Source: Sneathiella chungangensis (GTDB lineage Bacteria > Pseudomonadota > Alphaproteobacteria > Sneathiellales > Sneathiellaceae). From it: a stretch of 64,000 bases of DNA. This document shows positions 32,059 through 39,937 of the stretch, piece by piece. The stretch covers positions 634,238 through 698,237 of the forward strand of contig NZ_WTVA01000001.1 in assembly GCF_009882935.1 (NCBI RefSeq). Reading direction: 5' to 3'. Positions within the stretch are counted from its first letter, which is position 1; each line of letters starts with the position of its first letter. The translations under genes and the position numbers were made by a program. The notes under the pieces were generated by a model. The model was not told where the DNA came from, ran no database searches, and saw only the letters and a list, made by a program, of their open reading frames with translations.

Positions 32059-32916
32059 ATGGCTTATGTAAACCCAACCTCGCTTGTCTCTACCGAATGG
32101 CTGGCGGAGCATGCCGCCGCCCCCGATGTCCGCATCGTCGATGCGTCCTGGCATATGCCGGCGACGGGGCGCAATCCGCGCGCCGAATATGACGCCGAGC
32201 ATATCCCGAACGCCGTTTTCTTCGATATCGACGAGATTGCCGATACCGACAACCCGCTGCCGCATATGGTGCCGAGCCCGGAGAAATTTTCCTCCCGCAT
32301 GCGCAAGCTCGGCCTTGGCGACGGCAACCGGATCGTCGTCTATGATACCATCGGCAATGTCAGCGCCGCCCGCGCCTGGTGGCTCCTGCGCCTGTTCGGC
32401 CATCAGGATGTCGCCATCCTCGACGGTGGCCTGCCCAAATGGAAGGCGGAGGGGCGCCCGGTCGATGATCTGCCGGTCAAACCCGCTGAGCGGCATTTCA
32501 CCTCCCGTATCAACAGCTTCCTGCTGCGCGAAAAGGACCAGGTGGCGCGCAATATCGCGGCCTCCCGCGAGCAGGTGCTGGACGCCCGTTCTGCCGGCCG
32601 GTTTGCCGGCACGGACCCCGAACCGCGCGAAGGGTTGCGCGGCGGACATATCCCCGGATCGATAAACCTGCCCTACACGGAACTGCTCAATCCGGAGGAC
32701 GGCACCTTCAAAAATCCCAACGCACTGCGTGCAGCTTATGATAGCGCAGGAGTTGATTTTAAGAAACCTGTGATTACATCTTGCGGGTCGGGCATCACCG
32801 CCTGTGTCCTTGCCTTCGGCCTGCATCTGCTGGGTCATCATCGCGTTGCCGTCTATGACGGCTCCTGGACGGAGTGGGGGTTCGACGAAAGTCTGCCAGT
32901 TGAAACCGGGAAGTAG
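32059..32916 (+). CDS. sseA: 3-mercaptopyruvate sulfurtransferase
   Basis: The 285-residue protein has two rhodanese domains. The active-site Cys242 is in the loop TSCGSGITACV, the CG[S/T]G type of mercaptopyruvate sulfurtransferases rather than the CRKG type of thiosulfate sulfurtransferases. Arg187-type substrate residues sit around RFAGTDPEPREGLRGGHIPG. It transfers sulfur from 3-mercaptopyruvate, a cysteine breakdown product, to acceptors. It follows the AlaX gene and precedes an acetyltransferase gene by two bases. Confidence 0.9.
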   Translation: MAYVNPTSLVSTEWLAEHAAAPDVRIVDASWHMPATGRNPRAEYDAEHIPNAVFFDIDEIADTDNPLPHMVPSPEKFSSRMRKLGLGDGNRIVVYDTIGNVSAARAWWLLRLFGHQDVAILDGGLPKWKAEGRPVDDLPVKPAERHFTSRINSFLLREKDQVARNIAASREQVLDARSAGRFAGTDPEPREGLRGGHIPGSINLPYTELLNPEDGTFKNPNALRAAYDSAGVDFKKPVITSCGSGITACVLAFGLHLLGHHRVAVYDGSWTEWGFDESLPVETGK

Positions 32917-32918
32917 CC

Positions 32919-33473
32919 ATGGCCCTCAAACGCCCGCCGGTGCCGACCCCCTCGGGGAGATGGCCCGTGATCATCACCTTTCTCGAGATGACGGAGCGGC
33001 ACCGCGCCGCGCCCCTGCCGCCGCCCGCCCTGCCCCATGCCATCATCCGCGCGGAAAAGCCGACGGTCTCCTTCTACCGCTATCTCTATGACGCTGTCGG
33101 GCGGGACTGGGGCTGGATCGACCGCAAGCGGATTTCCGACGACGAGCTGAAAGCGATTCTCACGGCGGAGACGACAGAAGTCTATGTTCTCTATATCCGC
33201 GGGGTTCCGGCGGGATATGTCGAGCTTAACAGCGAGAACCTGCCCGAGGTCGTCGATATCGCCTATTTCGGCATTGTCCCGGAATTTATCGGCATGCGGC
33301 TTGGCCCCTGGTTCCTGAAATGGGCGCTGGAGGAGGCCTGGCTGAAGGATCCGGCGCGGGTTACCGTCAATACCTGCACGCTGGATCATCCGAAAGCCCT
33401 GCCGATGTATCAGCGCGCCGGCTTCGTGCCGATCCGCCGCCGCGAGCTCGAGATCGACCCGATCGAGGACTGA
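32919..33473 (+). CDS. GNAT-family N-acetyltransferase
   Basis: The 184-residue protein has the GNAT fold. VVDIAYFGIVPEFIGMRLGP is the acetyl-CoA-binding strand and loop (the usual Q/RxxGxG/A is here IGMRLG), and TLDHPKALPMYQRAGFVPIR is the C-terminal GNAT motif. The acceptor is unknown. It begins two bases after the sulfurtransferase stop, so the two are probably cotranscribed. The N-terminal 25 residues (RPPVPTPSGRW) are Pro-rich and may include extra residues before the true fold. Confidence 0.83.
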   Translation: MALKRPPVPTPSGRWPVIITFLEMTERHRAAPLPPPALPHAIIRAEKPTVSFYRYLYDAVGRDWGWIDRKRISDDELKAILTAETTEVYVLYIRGVPAGYVELNSENLPEVVDIAYFGIVPEFIGMRLGPWFLKWALEEAWLKDPARVTVNTCTLDHPKALPMYQRAGFVPIRRRELEIDPIED

Positions 33474-33580
33474 TCGCCGCCGGTCCTCGCGAAAAGGGTG
33501 CGCATCGCCTTCATTGACCCCGGCCTCATATCACTTTATACTGATATATATGTCCGCTGTCACCCTGCGGAGGGCTTCCG

Positions 33581-34399
33581 ATGACACCGTTGACCGATCG
33601 ACTACGCGCTTCCCTTTTCCCCGTCCTGGCGGCGGCCGGGATTTCCCTTGCCGCCCTGCCCGCCGTCGCCGCGCCGCAAATCCTTGCGGTCGCCCAGACG
33701 GACCTCAAACTGCCGGTGCTGTGCGAGGCCGGGGAATGCACGGTGGAGCTCACCACCATCTGTTTGCAGGAGCATCGCGCCTCCCCCAATGTCGGTGAGG
33801 GATATTATGTCCATGGCGATAAATTCTTCGAGCTGACGGGCCGGACGGCGGCCGGGCAGGAAATTCCGCTCGACCATCTGCCGCTCGCCATCACCGCGGC
33901 GCGCGGCCATAACGCGGTCCGCCTCGCCTTCCGCGAAAGCCGGATCGCGAAATACGGCCCGCTCGACATCACGATTTCAGTGCCGGCGAATCTCTCCCTC
34001 GTGCCGCTTCCCATCCGCGGCGACGTGAAGCCGCAGACGGAGGAGGATATCCTGCTGGCGACCGGGCCGCTGCGCGACCTGGCGACGGAGATGGTCGATC
34101 GCGACAGCAACAAGCGCGATGCGGCGGAACTGATCAGCCAGGCCATCAACCGCCTGCCGGTCCGTGGCCGGGCAAGCGATGAGGACCGGCTCGCCGTCCG
34201 CGCCGCCTATCAGGGCATCATGGAAACCTCCGGCTTTGCAAGCGGCGCCAAGGACAATGCCAACGCCGTGGTCCGGGAATGCTTTGACCGCACTATCGCC
34301 GGCAGCCTCAGTTTCCGCGGCTGCCTCGGCAGCTGGCACGACCGGATGATCGGCAAGCTCAACACCAAATACTGGAACGCCCTTAAAGCCGGAAGCTGA
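33581..34399 (+). CDS. Secreted protein of unknown function
   Basis: The 272-residue protein begins with a signal peptide (LFPVLAAAGISLAALPAVAA). The mature form has five Cys residues: three early (PVLCEAGECTVELTTIC) and two late (VVRECF, FRGCLGSW). The central part looks beta-rich (DITISVPANLSLVPLPIRGD) and the C-terminal third helical. I recognise no family. GGAGGG precedes the ATG. A bidirectional terminator follows the stop; a second identical copy of it lies 947 bases further on. Confidence 0.7.
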   Translation: MTPLTDRLRASLFPVLAAAGISLAALPAVAAPQILAVAQTDLKLPVLCEAGECTVELTTICLQEHRASPNVGEGYYVHGDKFFELTGRTAAGQEIPLDHLPLAITAARGHNAVRLAFRESRIAKYGPLDITISVPANLSLVPLPIRGDVKPQTEEDILLATGPLRDLATEMVDRDSNKRDAAELISQAINRLPVRGRASDEDRLAVRAAYQGIMETSGFASGAKDNANAVVRECFDRTIAGSLSFRGCLGSWHDRMIGKLNTKYWNALKAGS

Positions 34400-34409
34400 T
34401 TATCAGCGG

Positions 34410-34449
34410 ACGCAAAAAAACCCGGCGTACTCCCCCGCCGGGTTTTTTC
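34410..34449. repeat. 40-bp direct repeat, copy 1 (contains terminator)
   Basis: Identical over 40 bases to 35357-35396, in the same orientation. It starts ACGC followed by seven A and ends with six T and C. The flanking bases on both sides differ between the copies, so the identity has sharp edges. Together the two copies bracket a 907-base two-gene module. Confidence 0.95.
34414..34448. terminator. Bidirectional terminator, copy 1
   Basis: CCCGGCG (34421-34427) pairs with CGCCGGG (34436-34442) around an eight-base loop; seven A on the left and six T on the right let it work in both directions. It ends the secreted-protein transcript and, from the other side, the HTH gene. Confidence 0.9.
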
Positions 34450-34464
34450 CTTTTTCTGAAGGGT

Positions 34465-34989
34465 CTAATTAAGCTCACATTGCTCCAATCTCGATGAAAA
34501 CATGCTGCCGGGCATGTCCAGCAAATCAATGTTCATATTTGCTTCCTTCACGACCTTGGCTTGGATCACTGCTTCTCTGGGGAGATTGTTATTGCGCCAC
34601 AACCAATCTGCCACTTGATACCAGTCCCAGAGAGGGTGCTTCGATGTAACCTTGGCCGCCGGAAGAGGAAAACCTTCCAGCCTCTCGCCCTTGATGTAGT
34701 ATGAAATGGCTTGCTTACTTAAATCCGAGCGTTCCGCGATCTCCGACAGGCTTACCAGATAGTCAGGTTCAATCCGCTCGATTTTCAGCCCGGTCTGATG
34801 AAGCTGGGAACAAGCTGAAGCAATGGCTTTTGCGAAGGACTCCGCTTCCCTTTCAAATTCGGCAATAATCACGCCTTTCTGAAACGATAAAGTGGCATCG
34901 TCACAGCCGGCTTCGAAAACAGCGTTCACGAAGTCATCATCTTCGATACTCCGACCGGAGGCAATGATAGAGAATTCAAATGTTTTCAT
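34465..34989 (-). CDS. HTH protein of a two-gene, toxin-antitoxin-like module
   Basis: The 174-residue protein has an N-terminal ferredoxin-like region (FEFSIIASGRSIEDDDFVNA ... IIAEFEREAESFAKAI) and a central HTH (VSLSEIAERSDLSKQAISYY, about residues 81-100), then a Trp-rich tail (WDWYQVADWLWRN). The ATG at 34989 has AAGGAG upstream and lies two bases after the stop of the small partner gene, so the two are coupled. The layout resembles HicB-type or other DNA-binding antitoxins that autoregulate. Base composition is poorer in GC than the neighbours, which suggests transfer. Confidence 0.65.
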   Translation of the reverse strand: MKTFEFSIIASGRSIEDDDFVNAVFEAGCDDATLSFQKGVIIAEFEREAESFAKAIASACSQLHQTGLKIERIEPDYLVSLSEIAERSDLSKQAISYYIKGERLEGFPLPAAKVTSKHPLWDWYQVADWLWRNNNLPREAVIQAKVVKEANMNIDLLDMPGSMFSSRLEQCELN

Positions 34990-34991
34990 AA

Positions 34992-35228
34992 TCAATTCTC
35001 CTTCTCACTATGCGGACAACGATCCACGGCTCTCATAATATTCTTTGCATGATTTTGCGCATTTCTCGGCGTCGACCACACAGAAAGTATGCACCCCTCT
35101 CTGTCATGAAAATAACAATATAGCCTGCCCCAGGCATGCCCTTTGGATAATTTGACAGTCCAGCCATTCAATTCAGCATAACTAACAGCATTTTCAATAT
35201 GCTTGTCTGGATGTCTTGGTCTAGTCAC
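34992..35228 (-). CDS. Small basic protein, candidate toxin partner
   Basis: The 78-residue protein (starting GTG, VTRPRHPDKHIENAVSYAEL) has the conserved run NGWTVKLSKGHAWGRLYCYF, then ILSVWSTPRNAQNHAKNI and a final VDRCPH. Proteins of this type are widespread next to an HTH partner, and the small basic fold with a central His and Trp recalls HicA-like dsRNA-binding toxins; this is inference, not proof. The GTG at 35228 is chosen because an upstream in-frame TTG (35252) would lie upstream of the promoter -10 box. Confidence 0.6.
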   Translation of the reverse strand: MTRPRHPDKHIENAVSYAELNGWTVKLSKGHAWGRLYCYFHDREGCILSVWSTPRNAQNHAKNIMRAVDRCPHSEKEN

Positions 35229-35240
35229 GCGACAACACCG

Positions 35241-35268
35241 AATATAATTCAATGTTTACATTTGTCAA
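35241..35268 (-). promoter_or_regulatory. Promoter of the two-gene module with overlapping dyad
   Basis: On the minus strand TTGACA (35268-35263) and TATATT (35246-35241) are 16 bases apart. The spacer contains AATGT-AA-ACATT, a dyad that could be the autoregulatory operator of the HTH protein. The predicted start is only a few bases before the GTG, so the mRNA would be almost leaderless. Confidence 0.55.
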
Positions 35269-35356
35269 CATCATATCAACGCATTGTTTATGAAACATTA
35301 ACAGAGACAAAAGCTAAATTGAATACTATATTAAATAGAATAATCGGTATATCAAT

Positions 35357-35396
35357 ACGCAAAAAAACCCGGCGTACTCCCCCGCCGGGTTTTTTC
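35357..35396. repeat. 40-bp direct repeat, copy 2 (contains terminator)
   Basis: Second identical copy of 34410-34449. To its right, 18 bases away, is the end of aapP, to which this terminator also belongs on the minus strand. Confidence 0.95.
35361..35395. terminator. Bidirectional terminator, copy 2
   Basis: Same hairpin as copy 1 (CCCGGCG 35368-35374, CGCCGGG 35383-35389). Here it terminates the leftward aapJQMP operon and insulates the module from it. Confidence 0.9.
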
Positions 35397-35414
35397 TGGC
35401 ACGTGCAGTAGCGC

Positions 35415-36185
35415 CTATGCGTTATGCAGGATCTGGCTGAGGAACAGCTGGGTGCGTTCGCTTTGCGGGTTCTCGAAGAACTCGGTCGGCGGCGCCTGCT
35501 CGATAATCTCGCCGGCATCCATGAAGATCACCCTGTCGGCGACGGTCTTCGCGAAGCCCATTTCATGGGTCACGCAGATCATGGTCATGCCCTCCTCGGC
35601 GAGGCTGATCATGGTGTCCAGCACCTCGGAGATCATTTCCGGGTCCAGCGCCGATGTCGGCTCATCGAACAGCATGATGCGCGGGTTCATGCAGAGCGAG
35701 CGGGCAATCGCCACGCGCTGCTGCTGTCCGCCGGAGAGCTGGCCCGGATATTTCAGCGCCTGCTCCGGGATTTTCACCCGTTCCAGGAACTTCATCGCCG
35801 TGGCCTCGGCCTCCGCCTTCGGGGTCTTGCGCACCCAGATCGGCGCCAGCGTGCAATTCTCCAGAACCGTCAGATGCGGGAACAGGTTGAAATGCTGGAA
35901 GACCATCCCCACCTCGCGGCGGATTTCGTCGATCTTCTTCACATCGTTGGTCAGTTCGATCCCGTCGACAATGATCTGGCCCTGCTGATGTTCCTCCAGC
36001 CGGTTGATGCAGCGGATCATCGTCGATTTGCCCGAGCCCGAGGGCCCGCAGACAACGATCCGCTCGCCCCGGTCAACCGTCAGGTTGATGTCTTTGAGGA
36101 CATGGAACTCGCCATACCATTTGTGCATCCCGATGATCTGGATCGCAACGTCGTTTTGTGACTGAGTCTTGGCAGCTTCACTCAT
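35415..36185 (-). CDS. aapP: General amino-acid ABC transporter, ATP-binding protein
   Basis: ABC ATPase of 256 residues. Walker A GPSGSGKS is at 47-54, the signature [15 protein letters not shown] is in the middle, and Walker B is [12 protein letters not shown]. The [11 protein letters not shown]-type Q-loop of polar amino-acid importers is present. It powers uptake through AapQ and AapM. AGGAGG lies upstream of the ATG. It is the last gene of the aapJQMP operon, as in Rhizobium, and ends just before terminator copy 2. Confidence 0.95.
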   Translation of the reverse strand: MSEAAKTQSQNDVAIQIIGMHKWYGEFHVLKDINLTVDRGERIVVCGPSGSGKSTMIRCINRLEEHQQGQIIVDGIELTNDVKKIDEIRREVGMVFQHFNLFPHLTVLENCTLAPIWVRKTPKAEAEATAMKFLERVKIPEQALKYPGQLSGGQQQRVAIARSLCMNPRIMLFDEPTSALDPEMISEVLDTMISLAEEGMTMICVTHEMGFAKTVADRVIFMDAGEIIEQAPPTEFFENPQSERTQLFLSQILHNA

Positions 36186-36197
36186 TTTCTCTGCCTC

Positions 36198-37301
36198 CTA
36201 TCTTTTGTGACCGGTATGGAGCTTGTTCTCCAACCAGATGCTGTAACGTGACATACCGAAGCAGAAGACCCAGAAGACGGCGGCAACGAAGACATAGCCT
36301 TCGGTCGCCATCCCGACCCATTCCTTATCGGTGGTTCCGGCCTTGACGATGCTCAAGAGGTCCAGCAGTCCGATGATCAGCACCAGCGTCGTGTCCTTGA
36401 ACAGGCCGATGAAGGTGTTGACGATGGACGGAATGGAAATCTTGAGCGCCTGCGGCAGTATGATCAGCCCCATGGCCTGCCAGTATCCGAGACCGAGGCT
36501 TTTCGCCGCCTCCATCTGGCCTTTCGGGATTGCCTGCAGGCCGCCGCGCACCACCTCGGCCATATAGGCCGCGGAGAAGAGCGACATGCCGACGAGCGCC
36601 CGGATGAGCTTGTCGAAGTTCATGCCTTCGGGCAGGAACAGCGGCAGCATGACCGAGGCCATGAACAGCACCGTGATCAACGGCACCCCGCGCACGAACT
36701 CGATAAAGCCGACGCAGAGCATGCGCACGATCGGCATGGAGGATCGCCGCCCGAGCGCCAGGACAATGCCCAGCGGCAGGGAGACGAAAATCGACACCGA
36801 GGCCAGCACCAGGGTCAGGAACAACCCGCCCCACTGCGAGGTTTCGACAACTTCCAGGCCGAAATATCCGCCCGAGAACAGGAAGAAGCAGGCCACCGGC
36901 ACGAAGACGAACAGGTAAAGCGCCGGCCATTTCTTGTTCTTGACCACGTCCGACAGGACAAAGAACAGCCCGATCGCCGCCAGCACATAGCCGACATCGA
37001 CCCGCCAGCGTTCCTCCACCGGGTAGAAGCCGTACATGATCTGGCCGAAGCGGGCCTTGATAAAGACCCAGCAGGCGCCCGATCCGGTGCAATCCTCCCG
37101 GGTTTCGCCGACGAAATTGGCGTTGATGAAGGCATAGGAGATGATCCCGCTCAGCGCCCAGTAGATCACATAGATCGAGACCACCGTCAAAAGCGCGTTG
37201 AGCGGACTTGAGAACAGATTCTCCCGCATCCAGCCGATCACGCCGGTCTGGCTTACAGGGGGCGGCAGATCCTCATGGCGTTCTGTTTTGACTATTGCCA
37301 T
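36198..37301 (-). CDS. aapM: General amino-acid ABC transporter, permease AapM
   Basis: Inner-membrane permease of 367 residues with about eight helices. The EAA loop that contacts AapP is SLGLGYWQAMGLIILPQALK, preceded by FSAAYMAEVVRGGLQAIPKG, typical of the HisMQ/AapQM branch. The large periplasmic insertion (residues 60-130) distinguishes AapM from short HisM-type permeases. The start at 37301 has GGAGAG upstream and lies one base after the aapQ stop. Confidence 0.94.
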   Translation of the reverse strand: MAIVKTERHEDLPPPVSQTGVIGWMRENLFSSPLNALLTVVSIYVIYWALSGIISYAFINANFVGETREDCTGSGACWVFIKARFGQIMYGFYPVEERWRVDVGYVLAAIGLFFVLSDVVKNKKWPALYLFVFVPVACFFLFSGGYFGLEVVETSQWGGLFLTLVLASVSIFVSLPLGIVLALGRRSSMPIVRMLCVGFIEFVRGVPLITVLFMASVMLPLFLPEGMNFDKLIRALVGMSLFSAAYMAEVVRGGLQAIPKGQMEAAKSLGLGYWQAMGLIILPQALKISIPSIVNTFIGLFKDTTLVLIIGLLDLLSIVKAGTTDKEWVGMATEGYVFVAAVFWVFCFGMSRYSIWLENKLHTGHKR

Positions 37302-37302
37302 C

Positions 37303-38493
37303 TTATCTCTCCACCAATGCAATGCGTTTGTTGTACCAGTTCATAAACATCGAAATCAGGAGGCTTATGACGAGGTAGAACAACATCGTAATGAAAATCA
37401 CCTCGATCGCCTGACCGGTCTGGTTGAGCGAGGTTCCGGCGAAGATGGCCGTAATATCCGCATAGCCGATGGCGGTCGCGAGGGAGGAGTTTTTCGTGAG
37501 GTTCAGATATTGGCTGGTCAGCGGCGGAACGATCACCCGGAGCGCCTGCGGCAGGATCACCAACCGCATCGTCATGCCCGGGCGAACGCCGAGCGAATGC
37601 GCGGCCTCCGTCTGGCCGTGACTGACCGAATTGATGCCCGAACGGACAATCTCCGCGATGAAGGCGCCGGTATAGATCGAGAGGCCCAGCAGCAGCGCCA
37701 GGAACTCAGGTTCCAGCGACCAGCCGCCCGTGATGCTGAACCGGCCGAATTCCGGATAGCTCATCGTGAAGGGCGACCCCATGACGAGCGTGGCGATCAC
37801 CGGCAAAATGATGATCAGGGCAAGACTGGTCAGGAAAACCGGAAACGGCTGACCGGTCAGGTCCTGGCGCCGACGCGCCCATTTCCCGATGATGATCGAC
37901 AGGACGATCGCGACCAACAGCGTCACCGGAATGACCCAGAAGCCGTTCGATGGGATGATCGCCGGGAAATTGACCCCGCGGTTATTGATAAAGAAGCTTT
38001 CGCCAAAGCGGATGCTGTCCCCGACGAGCGGCAGCACCGAAAGCACGGCGAAATACCAGAACATCAGCTGCACCAGCAGCGGGATATTGCGGATCACCTC
38101 GATATAGACGGCGGCGATCTTGTTGACGACCCAGTTTTTCGACAGCCGCAGCACGCCGAAAATGAAGCCGATGATGGTGGCCAGGAATATGCCGGACAGC
38201 GACACGGCAAGGGTATTGATGATACCGATGATCAGAACATCGAGATGGGTGGATGTCTGGCTGCTGTAATCCATCAGCAGGACGATGCCGATACCGAACC
38301 CTGACGGCTGACTTAGAAAGTTAAATCCGGACGCGATGCCACGCTTTTCCAGATTGATCGCGGTGTTGTGCCCGACGTAAGCGACAAAAAGAACGATGAG
38401 AACGATGACGAGAATCTGGTAAAAGATTGCCCGGACCCGCGGGTCTCTCAACATGCTATCGCTGGACGCCGAACCTTGTACATCTGTGGTCAT
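37303..38493 (-). CDS. aapQ: General amino-acid ABC transporter, permease AapQ
   Basis: Permease of 396 residues, partner of AapM. FIAEIVRSGINSVSHGQTEA then HSLGVRPGMTMRLVILPQAL is the EAA loop. The N-terminal 90 residues form an extended part with a first helix (IFYQILVIVLIVLFVAYVGH), as in AapQ/BztB proteins. It has GGAGG ten bases before the ATG and is separated from aapJ by 116 bases that hold a long hairpin. Confidence 0.94.
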   Translation of the reverse strand: MTTDVQGSASSDSMLRDPRVRAIFYQILVIVLIVLFVAYVGHNTAINLEKRGIASGFNFLSQPSGFGIGIVLLMDYSSQTSTHLDVLIIGIINTLAVSLSGIFLATIIGFIFGVLRLSKNWVVNKIAAVYIEVIRNIPLLVQLMFWYFAVLSVLPLVGDSIRFGESFFINNRGVNFPAIIPSNGFWVIPVTLLVAIVLSIIIGKWARRRQDLTGQPFPVFLTSLALIIILPVIATLVMGSPFTMSYPEFGRFSITGGWSLEPEFLALLLGLSIYTGAFIAEIVRSGINSVSHGQTEAAHSLGVRPGMTMRLVILPQALRVIVPPLTSQYLNLTKNSSLATAIGYADITAIFAGTSLNQTGQAIEVIFITMLFYLVISLLISMFMNWYNKRIALVER

Positions 38494-38542
38494 ACACTGT
38501 TACCTCCCCAGGCGTTGCTACAACTCTCGTTCGCTGAAAGGA

Positions 38543-38584
38543 AAAGAGCACATGGCTCCCGGATCAGGGGATCATGTGCTCTTT
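38543..38584 (-). terminator. Long hairpin between aapJ and aapQ
   Basis: AAAGAGCACATG and CATGTGCTCTTT form a perfect 12-base stem around an 18-base loop. On the minus strand it ends in CTCTTTTCC, a weak U-rich tract. Similar intergenic hairpins in binding-protein operons act as leaky terminators or protect the upstream mRNA 3' end, so AapJ can be made in excess over the permeases. Confidence 0.7.
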
Positions 38585-38609
38585 CCTCAGTTCATCAGCG
38601 AACCTGACC

Positions 38610-39626
38610 TTAACGCAGTGGCGGTGAGTAGAGGATACCCCCCTTGTTCCACTGGGCGTTCAGGCCCCGGGCAATGTTCAATGCCGTGCCTTCACCAAGG
38701 TTGCGGGCGAAGCTTTCGCCGTAGTTACCCACCATCTTGATGATGTTGTAGGCCCAGTCGTTGGAGAGACCGAGCTGCTGGCCGAGATCGCCGTTGACAC
38801 CCAGGATACGCTGGATGCTCGGGTTCTTGGTGTTTGCCTTCAGATCGTCAACATTGGCCGAAGAGATGTTCAGCTCTTCGCCTTCGATCATCGCGTTCAG
38901 CGTCCAGCGGGCAATGTCACCCCACTGGTTGTCGCCATGACGGACGAGCGGGCCGAGCGGCTCTTTCGAGATCACTTCCGGCAGAACGATATGCGCTTCC
39001 GGATCGGCAATCACCGACCGCTGTGCATACAGACCGGACTGGTCCGTCGTATAGACGTCGCAGGTATCCTTCAGATAGGCTTCGCGAACCTCGTCAGCGG
39101 TGTCGAAAACGACCGAGTCATATTTCATGCCGTTGGCGGTGAAATAGTCGGCGAGGTTGAGTTCCGTCGTCGTACCGGACTGCACGCAGACACGCGCGCC
39201 GTCAAGTTCAAGCGCGGATTTCACGCCGAGAGCCTTTTTGACCATGAAGCCCTGACCGTCATAGTAGTTGACGCCAACGAACTCGAAACCGAGGTTGACG
39301 TCGCGGCTGAAGGTCCAGGTTGTGTTCCGGGCCAGCACGTCGATTTCACCGGACTGCAGCGCGGTGAAACGCTCCTTCGCGGTGGTCGGCGTGTATTTCA
39401 CTTTGCCCGGATCGGCGAAGATGGCGGCAGCCATGGCGCGACAGAAGTCCACGTCAAAGCCTTCCCACTGACCATCGTTGTTCGGAGCGGCAAAACCCGC
39501 CAGACCTGTCGTAACACCACATTGGATGAAGCCCTTGGCTTTTACATCATCCAGGGTCGCTGCGGTCGCCGCTGTCGCCATAAAAGTTGCTGCTGTTGCG
39601 ACAGCAATAAAACTCGCTTTTTTCAT
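38610..39626 (-). CDS. aapJ: General amino-acid ABC transporter, periplasmic binding protein
   Basis: The 338-residue protein has signal peptide MKKASFIAVATAATFMATAA (cleavage near ATA-ATLDD) and the family-3 solute-binding fold: GFIQCGVTTGLAGFAAPN, then GFDVDFCRAMAAAIFADPGK and the later GARVCVQSGTTTELNLAD. It captures L-amino acids in the periplasm and delivers them to AapQM. It is the first gene of the operon and has AGGAAGG before the ATG. The AapJ/BztA length and start motif agree. Confidence 0.94.
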   Translation of the reverse strand: MKKASFIAVATAATFMATAATAATLDDVKAKGFIQCGVTTGLAGFAAPNNDGQWEGFDVDFCRAMAAAIFADPGKVKYTPTTAKERFTALQSGEIDVLARNTTWTFSRDVNLGFEFVGVNYYDGQGFMVKKALGVKSALELDGARVCVQSGTTTELNLADYFTANGMKYDSVVFDTADEVREAYLKDTCDVYTTDQSGLYAQRSVIADPEAHIVLPEVISKEPLGPLVRHGDNQWGDIARWTLNAMIEGEELNISSANVDDLKANTKNPSIQRILGVNGDLGQQLGLSNDWAYNIIKMVGNYGESFARNLGEGTALNIARGLNAQWNKGGILYSPPLR

Positions 39627-39937
39627 GAAATGACCTTCCTGTCCATTGATAACTAGTCAATTTTAATCCGGTAAATCACATACTTCTTCTAAGGTTTTAA
39701 TCCTTTTTCTGAGCATTTGCGTGAATTACATTCGAAAATCACAATTTAAGTTATCATGATCTTCTAAGTCTTTGACGATAGTATTTTTGTTTCATGCGTC
39801 AATGTAAAAATTTGCTGCAATTGCGAAAAATTCGCTTTTTTGCGGGTTCCGGCGGCTGAAATTTGCCCTTTTAAGTTCGCCCCGCTTCCTATATTCACAA
39901 AGGAGAAAAAAGTAACTGCTTGGCGGGTATTATTAAC
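39627..39937. other. AT-rich divergent control region of aapJ and metC
   Basis: A 311-base spacer, much richer in AT than its surroundings, between two divergent starts. It must contain both promoters. A TATATT at about 39890 could be the metC -10 box, but the matching -35 is poor. TTGACG and CGTCAA form an imperfect dyad about 19 bases apart near 39775-39805. I looked for a SAM riboswitch before metC and did not find one. Confidence 0.45.

Noticed and set aside
31237-32841. Minus-strand frame opposite the AlaX and sseA genes
   Set aside because: It spans two well-supported genes and a gap between them; no motif, no ribosome site.
39627-39937. SAM riboswitch before metC
   Set aside because: Its AT-rich sequence shows no SAM-I or SAM-II core that I can recognise.
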